Positions 19,917-28,780 of a stretch of 64,000 nucleotides of DNA are shown piece by piece (positions within the stretch are counted from its first letter, which is position 1; each line of letters begins with the position of its first letter). Origin of the DNA: Planctomycetota bacterium. Lineage in GTDB: Bacteria > Planctomycetota > UBA1135 > UBA2386. The notes beneath the pieces were generated by a model. It made no database searches. It was not told the origin of the DNA and saw only the letters and a list, made by a program, of their open reading frames with translations. The position numbers were made by a program, and so were the translations under genes. Location: positions 1 through 64,000 of the forward strand of contig JAHBXX010000029.1 in assembly GCA_019636245.1 (NCBI GenBank), written 5' to 3'.

Positions 19917-22302
19917 TCAGCGCCAGCGCGTTGCTGCTGGTGAGGCGCACGATGCCGAGGCTACCCAACTCGACGCCAACGGCCTGCGTGCGGATGGCCA
20001 AGCCTATGGCACTCGGCTCGTTCGGTACCGGCCACGCCGCCGTGGCATGGCCGGCGATCGGCACGAGCAAGGTGCTGAAGTCGGGCTGGAGGAACAGCGA
20101 GCAACCGGGGGCGCCGCCGGGCAGTGGCTGCACTGCCGGCAGCAGCCCGAATGCCTGTACTGCCAGCGAGTTGAGCGTCATGCCGGCGACCGTCGCCCGG
20201 AAGGTGCCGCCGATCCATGCGCTGCTGTTCGCCTGCAGCGTGACTGGTCCGGCACCACCCGTGCACCCTGCACCGATCGACGCCGCGGTGGCCGGGCAGG
20301 TTGGCATCGCCTGCGCGAAACCGACCGACACGGCGTTGCCCCCGACCGTCTGGAATGTACCGCCCAGGAACAGTTCGCCGCGCTTCGACGACAGCACCTG
20401 CGTAGCGACGCCGCCTTCGACCTGGCCGAACGACTCCCAGCCCGCGCCGCGCAGCCGGTAGACCGCGCTGGCAAGCCCGCCCCCGTAGGCGGCCGGCCCA
20501 TTGCAACCGACCAGACCGCCGTCCGGAAGCTCCCGGATCGCGCCGGCGTTGATCATCGGCACCGCCGACCACACGCTACCGTCCCAGCGCTGCAGACTGA
20601 TGCCGCCGACGAGCAGCGAGTCGTCGGAGAGCCTGGTTAGGCGGTTCACGACCGTGGGTGCGCCGGCCACCGTCGCAAGCGCGCCGTTCGACCAGAGCAG
20701 GAGGCCTGTGGTGCCCGGCGGATAGCCGTAGAAGGTGCCGCCGATGGCAAGGCTGTCGTCGGCGAGGGCAGCAATCGAAAGCACCCACGCGCCGCCGGCA
20801 AATGGCACCGGTTGCCACTGCAGGCCGTCGAACCGATGCAGGCCCAACGGGCTCGAGGAGGCCGCGAAGATGCTGCCGTGCGTGGTCACCGCGAGAGCGG
20901 AGGGGAGGGTGGCGAGACCGGCACCGAGCGTCGACCAGTGCTGGCCGTCGAAGCGCGCTACGCGCTGCGCCGGGGCCCCGCCGGCCTGGGCGAACAGGCC
21001 GGCGACGACGAAGCCGTCGCCGGGCAACGCCGCCAGCGCACGCACCTCGCCATCGACGCCGGGACCGATTGCCGACCACGACGTGCCGTTCCAGCGTGCA
21101 AGGTTGTTCGCCGCGACGCCGCGGAAGGTCGAGAAGCGCCCGCCGACGACGACGTCGCCGTTGCTGAGTTCGACGATCGCCTGCACGATGGGCGGCGGCG
21201 TGGTGCCGCCGAGCGACTGCCAGGCGACTCCGTCGTAGCGACTCGCGGCATGGGTGTTCGGCCACGGCGTGGTCGGGTTCGCGCCGACGATCACCCGGCC
21301 CGCGCCGTCCTCGGCCAGGGTGAGGATGTTCCCGGGAGCGCCGGCGACGGGCGACCAGGCGGTGCCGTTCCAGCGCGCGAGACTCGGCTGAGTCGCGTTC
21401 GACGCGCCGCCGATCCACAGCTCACCGTTGCTTGCGGCGAGGAGGCAGCACGTGGTGCCGCCGACCGGCTTCGGCAGCAGCTGCATCGTCGCGGTCGCAG
21501 CGTGCCAGATGGCGACTTCGCCGGGCACGGAGCCGACACTGAAGCTGCCGAACAGGGCGAGGTTGCCGTTGGCGAGCGTGACGACGCGCGTCACGACCGG
21601 GTATGCGACGGCATCGAGGCCGGGGACGTGCCGCCAGGTCACGCCGTCATAGCGCTGCAGGCCGTAAGTGCCGCTGCTCGACGCTGCGCTGACGAGTTGG
21701 CCGGCGGCGACGATGTCACCGTTCGGCATCGAAGCGAGCGCGCGCACGGCGTCGCCGACGAATCCTGTGCCGATCGACGACCAGGCGCTGCCGTCCCACC
21801 GCGCGATCCGGTCAGCCGGCACGCCTCCTGCCGCGGCGAACACGCCGCCCGCCACCAGGTCGCCGTTGGGCAGGGCCAGCAACGAGAGCACGCTGCCGGC
21901 GATGCCGGAGCCGAGTGGCGCCCACGACACGCCATTCCAGCGCGCGATGGCGTTGGCCGGGACCCCGCCGGCGGAAGAGAACATGCCGGCCGCGACCAGG
22001 TCGCCGTTCGGCATCCGGACGATGGCGTTGATCTGGTTGTTGAAGCCGCCGCCGATGCCATGCCAGGTCGTGCCATCCCAGCGCGCGAGGTGGTTGACGA
22101 CCGCGCCGTCGGCGACGCGGAAGTTGCCGCCGGCGATCACATCGCCGTTCGGCAACGCAAGGGCACACGAGACCGGCCCGTCGGGGCCGGAGGCCGGGGA
22201 TCCAGGAAGCCAGTTCCAGCCGCACTGGGCTGCTGCCATGGCGGGCAGGGCTGCGAGGAGGGTGCAGGAGCGGACAACAGAACGCAGCGTGGATGGAAAC
22301 AT
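19900..22302 (-). CDS. Secreted 14-repeat beta-propeller protein, second full-length paralogue
   Basis: An 800-residue relative of the gene at 11237-13732. A signal peptide (LLAALPAMAAAQC) is followed by about 14 blades, more diverged than in the other copy (LPNGDVIAGGNFRVADG; MPNGDLVAAGMFSSAGGVPANAIARWNG; LPDGGLVGCNG). The last half blade runs into TCPATAASIGAGC and a C-terminal module ending SSNALALTIGAL. Clear SD: GGAGGC 8 nt before the ATG. Several blades lack the GG.F..AGG core, suggesting relaxed constraint or specialised loops. Function unknown; extracellular by signal peptide. The 3' end cuts into the stub of another secreted gene. Confidence 0.87.
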   Translation of the reverse strand: MFPSTLRSVVRSCTLLAALPAMAAAQCGWNWLPGSPASGPDGPVSCALALPNGDVIAGGNFRVADGAVVNHLARWDGTTWHGIGGGFNNQINAIVRMPNGDLVAAGMFSSAGGVPANAIARWNGVSWAPLGSGIAGSVLSLLALPNGDLVAGGVFAAAGGVPADRIARWDGSAWSSIGTGFVGDAVRALASMPNGDIVAAGQLVSAASSSGTYGLQRYDGVTWRHVPGLDAVAYPVVTRVVTLANGNLALFGSFSVGSVPGEVAIWHAATATMQLLPKPVGGTTCCLLAASNGELWIGGASNATQPSLARWNGTAWSPVAGAPGNILTLAEDGAGRVIVGANPTTPWPNTHAASRYDGVAWQSLGGTTPPPIVQAIVELSNGDVVVGGRFSTFRGVAANNLARWNGTSWSAIGPGVDGEVRALAALPGDGFVVAGLFAQAGGAPAQRVARFDGQHWSTLGAGLATLPSALAVTTHGSIFAASSSPLGLHRFDGLQWQPVPFAGGAWVLSIAALADDSLAIGGTFYGYPPGTTGLLLWSNGALATVAGAPTVVNRLTRLSDDSLLVGGISLQRWDGSVWSAVPMINAGAIRELPDGGLVGCNGPAAYGGGLASAVYRLRGAGWESFGQVEGGVATQVLSSKRGELFLGGTFQTVGGNAVSVGFAQAMPTCPATAASIGAGCTGGAGPVTLQANSSAWIGGTFRATVAGMTLNSLAVQAFGLLPAVQPLPGGAPGCSLFLQPDFSTLLVPIAGHATAAWPVPNEPSAIGLAIRTQAVGVELGSLGIVRLTSSNALALTIGAL

Positions 22303-22374
22303 GTATGGCCGCCTCCAGGCGACGGATGGGGTGACAAGACCCCCGGAGGCGACGACCGGCGGTCCACGAGCGAT

Positions 22375-23178
22375 TTAGCCAGGGCCGGTGGCGCAGTAAC
22401 CGTCCATGCGCTTGCCAGTGCGGCTGTGGCAGGATGGCGTCGTCGTGCCCATGCCGCCGACGAGGTGGAACGCCAACACCGGCGACGGCGGCGGCGGGAA
22501 CGGCTGCGGGCCGTGCGGGTCCTCGACGTACAGGTCGACGTCGTAGGCGTTGTTGCTGCCCATCGTGTTCAGCGCGTAGAAGCGGCCGTCCGGAAGCGTC
22601 GCCAGCACGCGCGGCGCCTTGACCGCGTCGTTGATGCTGCCGGCGACCGGAGGCGCCTGCAGAATCGTCGCGCCGCCGACCAGGGCGACGCCGGGAACGG
22701 TGACGAGCTGCACCTGGCTGCGTCCGTGCAGCGCGACGCGCGCCTCCGTGCCGCCCGGCAGGAACGCGATGTCGACGGGCTCGTCGCCGACGAACACAGT
22801 GCGCTCGAGCGTCGCGGTCACGTTCGTCGTCGTGCCGATGGTCGCCAGAGTCACGACGCTGACCGAGTCGCCGAGGAAGTTGCACACGTACAGGCGCCCG
22901 TCGGCGGCGTTCCAGCGCAGCGTGACCGGCGACAGCCCGACGGCGACGCGCGTGACGAACGTGTGGGGGACCGAGCCAGTGTAGAGCTCGATGGAGTTGT
23001 CGGGCGTGTTGCATGCGACGACGTAGCTCGCCGACGCCGCGCCGTTCTGCACGTAGGCGATGGTGATCGGCCTGACTTGCGGCTCCTCGAAGTTGACGAA
23101 CTCGCCCTGCGCTCGCAGCGTCGTCGCAAGCGCCAGCGCCAGCCATCCGGCAGCTGGGAGGGAAGAGGGGATGTGCAT
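22375..23178 (-). CDS. Secreted YVTN-type beta-propeller protein, probably short at the C-terminus
   Basis: A 267-residue protein with a signal peptide (GWLALALATTLRAQ). The mature part has surface-layer/YVTN-like propeller repeats: ACNTPDNSIELYTG, LRWNAADGRLYVCNFLGDSVSVV, VFVGDEPVDIAFLPGGTEARVAL. The start is set by MHIPSSLPAAGW with GGAG 8 nt upstream. The tail after VLAFHLVGG is unlike a propeller blade, and the protein is short for a seven-blade fold, so a frameshift or 3' loss is likely. It stops 72 bp before the start of the downstream propeller gene on the same strand, so the two may be co-transcribed. Confidence 0.7.
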   Translation of the reverse strand: MHIPSSLPAAGWLALALATTLRAQGEFVNFEEPQVRPITIAYVQNGAASASYVVACNTPDNSIELYTGSVPHTFVTRVAVGLSPVTLRWNAADGRLYVCNFLGDSVSVVTLATIGTTTNVTATLERTVFVGDEPVDIAFLPGGTEARVALHGRSQVQLVTVPGVALVGGATILQAPPVAGSINDAVKAPRVLATLPDGRFYALNTMGSNNAYDVDLYVEDPHGPQPFPPPPSPVLAFHLVGGMGTTTPSCHSRTGKRMDGYCATGPG

Positions 23179-23447
23179 GGGTGAGTCTCCGGGTCGAGGA
23201 ACCGCGGCACGCAACCATCGCCCGCTCCGGGTCTGGTGCGCCGCGACGCGGTCGTGTCCGCGCAACCCCGCGCGGTTTGCGGAATCCGCGGAGCCGCAGG
23301 CAGCCCGCACACGACGCGCATCCCCCCCGTCGCACAGGCGGCAACGACCCCTCGGCGCGCTTGCGAGCGAGGTCCTCCCTGGGCTCCCCGCGCCGTTGCC
23401 CCGGGCGGTCCGTGGTGAGGCCTGGGGCGGCCCGTGCCAGGGGTGCC

Positions 23448-23730
23448 ATGCGCGTCATGCGTCCACGCTTCGCGTCCGGCGTCGTTCCGTTGCGGCTCGC
23501 GGGCGGCCTCGCGGCCCAGGAGGAGCGGCCCCCCGTCTCGATCGCGGCACGTTCGCGGAACCGTGGCACCCCGTGGTGCCGAAGGACGACGAGCCCGCTT
23601 GGCAGGGGATCCCGTGGCACGGCGCGTGCGCGGCGGGCGTCGTGCGGGCGCATACGATCGATCTCCCGGTCCTGCCAGGGGCGATGAACGGGCACCCGCT
23701 CGCGTGCACTGGCCACAACGCTGTGGCGCC
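23448..23730 (+). pseudogene. Degenerate secreted thioredoxin-like gene fragment
   Basis: The frame from the ATG at 23448 starts like a short secreted protein (PLRLAGGLAAQEERPP) but then loses sense. From about 23545 another frame reads FAEPWHPVV, DEPAWQGIPWHGACAAGV and AMNGHPLACT. I recall the pattern 'W..IPW....G...A......MxGHPLGCT' from planctomycete thioredoxin-like proteins. At least one frameshift separates the halves and the fragment ends soon after. This is the only protein-like content in the 700-base gap between neighbouring genes. Confidence 0.4.
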
Positions 23731-23870
23731 AGACCGGCGGCCTGTTCGGTGACGGAGGTGCAGACGCTGGCCGCGCGATTCCTGCCGGTCGCCGACGAGG
23801 CCGGAGCGCGAGCCTCGCGCCGGGGCCGGAGACGGCGCTCGACCGGTGAACGCCCACCCCGCGCGTCTGG

Positions 23871-23876
23871 TAGCGT
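23871..23876 (+). promoter_or_regulatory. -10-like TAGCGT exactly 6 nt before a start codon
   Basis: With the usual 6-nt gap from -10 to +1, transcription would begin on the A of the ATG at 23883. This is one of the clearest leaderless-transcript candidates in the window. Confidence 0.45.
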
Positions 23877-23882
23877 GCGGCG

Positions 23883-24551
23883 ATGATCCCCCGCGAGCTG
23901 CTTGCGACCGCGCGCATGCCGGGCAACACCGGCGAACTGCGCTGCTACCGCCACGACGGCGACTTCGCGATCTGGATCGGCGGTACGGAGCTGATGAGCA
24001 GCCCCGTGCACGGGTCCGAAGAGCAGATGGCCGAGCTGGCGTTCGAGCGCCTCGGCCCGCGCCCGGGATCGCAGGTGCTCGTCGGCGGCCTGGGGATGGG
24101 TTTCACGCTCGCGCGAACGCTGGCGCTCGTCGACGCCACGGCGGTCGTCGAGGTAGCCGAGCTGGTGCCGGCCGTCGTCGAATGGAACCGCGAGCTGATC
24201 GGGCACTGCGCGGGCCATCCGCTGCGCGACGAGCGTGTGCGGTTGTTCGTCGGCGACGTGCGTGAGCGGATCACCGGCAAGGGTGCGTACGACGTCGTGT
24301 TGCTCGATGTCGACAACGGTCCCGAGGGGCTGTCGCGGCGCGCCAACGACGCCATCTACGACGATCGGAGCCTCGTCGCGCTGCGCGCGAGCTTGCGGGC
24401 GGGCGGCGTGCTCGCCGTGTGGTCGTCGGCCGACGACCCGCGCTTCGCGGGCAGGCTGCGCCGCGCGAACTTCGACGTCGAGACGCACCACGTTCGCGCG
24501 CGGCGTACGAAGGGTCCCCGCCGCACGATCTGGATCGCCGCGCGGGAGTGA
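23883..24551 (+). CDS. Spermidine synthase-like methyltransferase-fold protein
   Basis: A 222-residue soluble protein of the spermidine synthase / SAM-dependent methyltransferase fold. The nucleotide-binding loop is VLVGGLGMGFTLART (about residues 66-80). It is followed by the acidic strand-2 end VVEVAELVPAVVEW, then VRLFVGDVRE and the motif DVVLLDVDNGPEGLS where the substrate-binding Asp lies. Authentic spermidine synthases carry an N-terminal beta domain and a Tyr/Gln-rich lid, mostly missing here, so the substrate may be another amine or the enzyme may be a methyltransferase. No polyamine genes are adjacent. The start is fixed by the close upstream promoter-like box. Confidence 0.8.
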   Translation: MIPRELLATARMPGNTGELRCYRHDGDFAIWIGGTELMSSPVHGSEEQMAELAFERLGPRPGSQVLVGGLGMGFTLARTLALVDATAVVEVAELVPAVVEWNRELIGHCAGHPLRDERVRLFVGDVRERITGKGAYDVVLLDVDNGPEGLSRRANDAIYDDRSLVALRASLRAGGVLAVWSSADDPRFAGRLRRANFDVETHHVRARRTKGPRRTIWIAARE

Positions 24552-24738
24552 TCTGGTCGCGCCGGCAGCGGTCGTCTTGCGGCTCGACTGGGCCGGGGCG
24601 ACGAGGGGGATGCCGTCGCGCACCTCGACCATGCGCCGTGGTGGCGGACGAGGACCCCGGCGGCGTGCAACCGGGTTGACGGCGGGCGCAGGGCGGCGCC
24701 GGGCGCCCGCCGTCCGCAGGCGGCTGCAGGCCGCCCGG

Positions 24739-26976
24739 TCAGAGGCCGAGCAGCAGCACGAGGCCGTTCGACGCGACGAGGCCGAACGGCGTCAGCGGCG
24801 GGTTGTAGGTGACCGCCTGGCCGACGACCTCGAGGCCGACCAGCGAGGTGGCGTTGGGGATCGTCTGCGGGACCTGCTGCGTGCTGCCCGGGCTGGCGAA
24901 CAGCACGGTCTCGGGTGCGAGCAGGTGCGCGTAGCAGCCGGGCATGCCGAGGCCGGTCAGGTCCACCGGTGGCACCGCCCGCTGCAGCGACCACAGCAGC
25001 GCGCCCCAGCCGGTGTTGGCCGGGATGCCGGCGATCCGCCACTGGTAGGTCGTGCCGATCACGGGGTTGGCGCTGAGGTCGAGCGAGAGGCCGTCGAACG
25101 GCGCGGCGCAGAGCTGCTGCGGCGACGACAGGGCCACGGAGAGGTCGGTGCTGCCCGGGTCCGTGCCGTTGCCGCCGGGGCTCCAGCCGACCATCGTCGC
25201 GAACGACGAGGACGCGATCGACGGCCACACGAGGTGCACCGTCCCGTTCGGGAACAACTGGATCTGGAACGTGCTGGTGCCCGGGCCGGCGATGAACGGC
25301 ACGTTGTTCCAGGTCAGGATCGCGCGCGTCGGGCTGGCGTCGTACCAGACGTTCGCCGCCGACGCGGCATTCGGCGCGAACAGCGACCAGGCGACGGCCC
25401 AGCGCGGTTGGCCCTGCAGCAACAGCAGCGCGGACGGGGCGAGTTGCATCGGATTCGGCGTGCCCGGTGACACGTAGCCGGGCGAGCACACCTGCAGTTG
25501 CGTCGTCGAGCCGCCGGGGTAGGGCAGCGGGAACGGCAGCGTCACGTTGGTCTGCTGCGACAGGCCGAGGCCCAGGTTGGTGCCAGCGGCGGGCACGAAC
25601 GCGACCGGCGCGCCGGTGACGGTGTAGGCGCCGTTGTCCAGCGTCAGCGTCATCGAGCCGCCGTTGAGGTCGAACTGGCCGCTGTTCGGGAACAGCTGGT
25701 AGGCCGTGCCCGTGCATTGGCCGCAGGGAGCGCCGACCGGCGTCCTGTTGGCGAAGGCGAGGTTGCTCGGCACCGTCGTCGGCACCTGCACCGCCAGGGC
25801 CCCCGGGCCCGGCAGCGCCTGGTCGAGCGTCATCGAGCCGGCGCCGGGCGGGATCGAGCAGTCGAACCAGCAGTTGTAGATCGTGTTCCACTGCTGCCGG
25901 TTGTTCGCCGTGGCGAGGAAGGCCAGTTCGGTGGCGGACAGCGACACCGTCCAGTCGTTCAGCGGGTTGGCGTCGATGTCGCGGAAGCCGGCGTTCTGGA
26001 CGATCGCGCCCGGCGCCAGCGGCACGCGGAACGATGCGGCGCCGCGGTGGTTGTCGATGTTGTGGATCGCGTACTCGTAGTGGTAGAGGCCGCCGACCGG
26101 GCCGGTCACCTTGACGGCGACGAGGAAGCGGCCGTCGTCGCCGCCGTTGCCGGCTTCGCTCCAGGTCGCGCCCGTCCAACGCGTCAACACCGAACCGAGT
26201 GCCGACGGGCCGGTCATGGCCGGCGCCCAGGAACTGCCGGTGCCGGTGATCGATGCCTGCCGGTGCATCAGGTTGTTGCCGCGGTTGCCGACCGGCTCGC
26301 CCTGCACGACGGCTTGCACCTGGCCGTAGTAGGTCGCGCCCGCGAGCAGCTCCGGCTCCTGCACGATCATGCGGTTCTTCACCGAATCGAAGGCCGACAC
26401 CTGCGTGAAGGTGAGCGAGCGCACCGAGTCGGTCGCCGCCGGACCGCTGACCGCCGGATCCCCGCGGTCGAAGTAGCTGCCCTGCGGGTTCCAGGTGCCG
26501 AGCCAGGGGTTGATCTCGTCGGTCGGCCCGAGGTTGATCTGGCTCGCGTTGGTGCCGCTCCCGTAGGTGTCGGAGCAGCCGACGTAGAAGAACGACCCGC
26601 CGCCGCTGTTGCACGGCGCGCAGGGCCCCGACGAGAAGTTGTAGGCGGTCGGCGAGTACTTCGCGAAGCTGAAGCCGCTGACCTGCACCATGCGGCCGCC
26701 GCTCTCGCGCGCCAGCAGGAAGGCGATGCGCGGATACTGATCGACCATGACGCCGCCGACCTGCGATTGCCACGGCAGGTTCACGGTGCCGCTGTTGCAC
26801 CACGAGTGGCCGACCATGAAGCCGGCTTCGCCGTTCGGGTAGGCGGCGCCGCGGCGGCCGTAGTAGCCGAGGTCGGTCACCTCGTACATCTGGATGTCGA
26901 GGCCGGGTACGGCGTTGGACTGGGCGAGCACGGGCGCTGCAGCGAGCAGCAGGATCGCGAAGGTCGTGGTCCGCAT
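24739..26976 (-). CDS. Large secreted protein with shared C-terminal module
   Basis: A 745-residue secreted protein; signal peptide at 1-19 (TTTFAILLLAAAPVLAQ). The body has no family I can name. It contains beta-rich stretches, HYEYAIHNIDNHRG near the middle, a paired-Cys motif CGQC (GAPCGQCTGTAYQLF), and ends with GMPGCYAHLLAPE followed by a tail reading IPNATSLVGLEVVGQ and ASNGLVLLLGL. That tail is of the same type as in the two 14-blade propellers. The start is at MRTTTFA, where the signal peptide begins. It is the first of a run of minus-strand secreted genes. Extracellular or cell-surface location is likely; the role is unknown. Confidence 0.8.
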   Translation of the reverse strand: MRTTTFAILLLAAAPVLAQSNAVPGLDIQMYEVTDLGYYGRRGAAYPNGEAGFMVGHSWCNSGTVNLPWQSQVGGVMVDQYPRIAFLLARESGGRMVQVSGFSFAKYSPTAYNFSSGPCAPCNSGGGSFFYVGCSDTYGSGTNASQINLGPTDEINPWLGTWNPQGSYFDRGDPAVSGPAATDSVRSLTFTQVSAFDSVKNRMIVQEPELLAGATYYGQVQAVVQGEPVGNRGNNLMHRQASITGTGSSWAPAMTGPSALGSVLTRWTGATWSEAGNGGDDGRFLVAVKVTGPVGGLYHYEYAIHNIDNHRGAASFRVPLAPGAIVQNAGFRDIDANPLNDWTVSLSATELAFLATANNRQQWNTIYNCWFDCSIPPGAGSMTLDQALPGPGALAVQVPTTVPSNLAFANRTPVGAPCGQCTGTAYQLFPNSGQFDLNGGSMTLTLDNGAYTVTGAPVAFVPAAGTNLGLGLSQQTNVTLPFPLPYPGGSTTQLQVCSPGYVSPGTPNPMQLAPSALLLLQGQPRWAVAWSLFAPNAASAANVWYDASPTRAILTWNNVPFIAGPGTSTFQIQLFPNGTVHLVWPSIASSSFATMVGWSPGGNGTDPGSTDLSVALSSPQQLCAAPFDGLSLDLSANPVIGTTYQWRIAGIPANTGWGALLWSLQRAVPPVDLTGLGMPGCYAHLLAPETVLFASPGSTQQVPQTIPNATSLVGLEVVGQAVTYNPPLTPFGLVASNGLVLLLGL

Positions 26977-27250
26977 GATGTCGTAGAGGGAAGGGGCCGA
27001 GGGACGAAGCGCCGAGGTTACCGGGTCGCGTTCGCAGGGTGGCACGGGATCGCCGGCGATCGGAAATCGGCAGTCGGGAGGACTGCCCGGCGCCGGTGGC
27101 TGGATGGGGTGCACGCGAGCTGGCCGGGCAGCGGCCGGGCGGACCGATCCGCCGAACCACGCCGACTGGCGGCCGCGCGATCGGCCTGCCTGGGCGGCGC
27201 CACGCGCGCAACCCGGCCCGCGCGGAGCGGCGACCGGGCTCCGCGACCCG
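26977..27250. other. Intergenic region between secreted-protein genes
   Basis: About 270 bases between the stop of one minus-strand gene and the start of the next. No protein-like frame, hairpin or promoter box was noticed. Confidence 0.4.
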
Positions 27251-28705
27251 TCAGGGCAGCAGCTGCAGCGGCACCGGGTTGCTGGCGTGCGTGAGGCCGA
27301 GGCCGGCGTCGAGGCCGAACGCGACGTGGTGCATGGTCAGGCCGGCGAGGCCGTTCAGCACCGCGGCGGGCCAGACCACCTGCGCCAGGGCGGTGCCGCC
27401 GGGCGGCAGGACGCCGAGCGTGCCGACGAGGAACGGCGAGTTCGGGTTGTTCAGCGTGAAGTCGGTGTAGACGTCGGGATTCAGCGCGATGGCGAAGCCG
27501 CCCAGGGAGAAGCCCGGCGCCCAGCCCGACAACGAGCCGAGGATCAGGTAGAGGTCGCCGGCCAGCGCGGGGCCGGGATGGAAGTCGAGCTGCTGCACCC
27601 CGCCTTGGGCCACCGACAGCGTGGTGCCATCGGCGGAGAGCGAGTTGGCCGGGCCGATCGGCCCGACGACGAACAACGTGCTGCCGACGCTGCCGCCGAG
27701 GCCCGGCGGACCGTAGCTGCCGAGGATCTGGCCCGCGCCGGCCGCGCCGCGCGCGAACGCGCGCCAGACGTCGTTGCCGCCGTCGAGCAGCAGGGCGCGG
27801 TCGGTCAGCGGGCTGTAGGCGACGACGTCGCAGTTGATGTCGCCGTAGTAGGGACCGGTGGTCGCGAACGGCGTGATCTGCGCCGTGGCTGGATCGATCT
27901 CCAGGATCCGCGGCATGGCGCCGAACCCGTTGCCGAACACACCCAGCACCAGCCTACCGTCCGGCCCGTAGCTGAACCCGGTCGGGCGCTCGTCGGCGTT
28001 GGCGATGCCGGCGACGTCGTATTCGGCGCAGACCGCCGGCGCGCGCAGCGCGGTGCCGTCGGCGGTCAGCGGCAGCTTGCGGATCGACACGTCGAACGAC
28101 GGCGCGCCGCAGTCGGGCACCGCGTTGTCGCCGGCCAGCGCCAGGAACAGCGCGTTCTCGCCCGGTTCGTAGATCATGGCGCGGATCGGGTCGGCCGAAG
28201 CGAACGAGACGCCGCCGTGCAGCAGCCACGGCTGCGCGCCGCCGACGTCGAGCAGTTCGTGCTGCTGGCCGGCGGCGTCGACGTAGTAGACCTTCTGCAC
28301 GTCGGGGTGCCCGGCGCCGGCCTTGTAGCCGTAGATCTTGCCGTCGCCGCGGGGGGCGAGGCGCACCAGGTACTGGCTGCTGATCGTCGTCCAGGTGCCG
28401 GCGGCGTCGATCGCGTGCAGGGCGGGGTTGGTCGTCGCCGCGAGCGAGCAGTAGGCGACGATGCGATCGCGGAACGGGTCGTAGGCCGCGCTCGCCTGGT
28501 AGACACCGTTGCTGGTGAACGCGACCAGCGGCGTGTCGGCACCGGTGAACGGATCGATGCGCGCGATGCCCGGGTAGGGGATGCCCGAGGCCGGCACGTG
28601 GTAGGGGCTCATCATGTACATCGCGCCGGCCTCGAACTGTGCTTGCGCAAGGGCGGACGCGGCGACGGACAGGACGGCGAGGGGCAACAGGCGGGATGGG
28701 TGCAT
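27251..28705 (-). CDS. Secreted propeller-like protein with planctomycete-type C-terminal domain
   Basis: A 484-residue protein with a signal peptide (LLPLAVLSVAASALAQ). Residues 25-350 look like an irregular beta-propeller: repeated segments such as YPGIARIDPFTGADT, AYDPFRDRIVAY, GFSYGPDGRLVLGVFGNG, VVAYSPLTDRALLLDGG. From about 365 comes a separate C-terminal domain (GVQQLDFHPGPALAGDLYLILGSLSG, then PNSPFLVGTLG) ending THASNPVPLQLLP. This resembles, more distantly, the C-terminal module of its neighbours. It lies 75 bp after the kinase gene on the same strand. Ligand unknown. Confidence 0.8.
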   Translation of the reverse strand: MHPSRLLPLAVLSVAASALAQAQFEAGAMYMMSPYHVPASGIPYPGIARIDPFTGADTPLVAFTSNGVYQASAAYDPFRDRIVAYCSLAATTNPALHAIDAAGTWTTISSQYLVRLAPRGDGKIYGYKAGAGHPDVQKVYYVDAAGQQHELLDVGGAQPWLLHGGVSFASADPIRAMIYEPGENALFLALAGDNAVPDCGAPSFDVSIRKLPLTADGTALRAPAVCAEYDVAGIANADERPTGFSYGPDGRLVLGVFGNGFGAMPRILEIDPATAQITPFATTGPYYGDINCDVVAYSPLTDRALLLDGGNDVWRAFARGAAGAGQILGSYGPPGLGGSVGSTLFVVGPIGPANSLSADGTTLSVAQGGVQQLDFHPGPALAGDLYLILGSLSGWAPGFSLGGFAIALNPDVYTDFTLNNPNSPFLVGTLGVLPPGGTALAQVVWPAAVLNGLAGLTMHHVAFGLDAGLGLTHASNPVPLQLLP

Positions 28706-28780
28706 GCGGGGGACTCCGGGTCGGTTGCCCGGACGAACCCCGGATGCACGCGGCCGTGACGCGCGGGCCGGCGGTTCCTG

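Noticed and set aside
22375-22450. CH-containing tail (PSCHSRTGKRMDGYC) as a haem site
   Set aside because: There is no CxxCH motif, and the stretch looks frameshifted.
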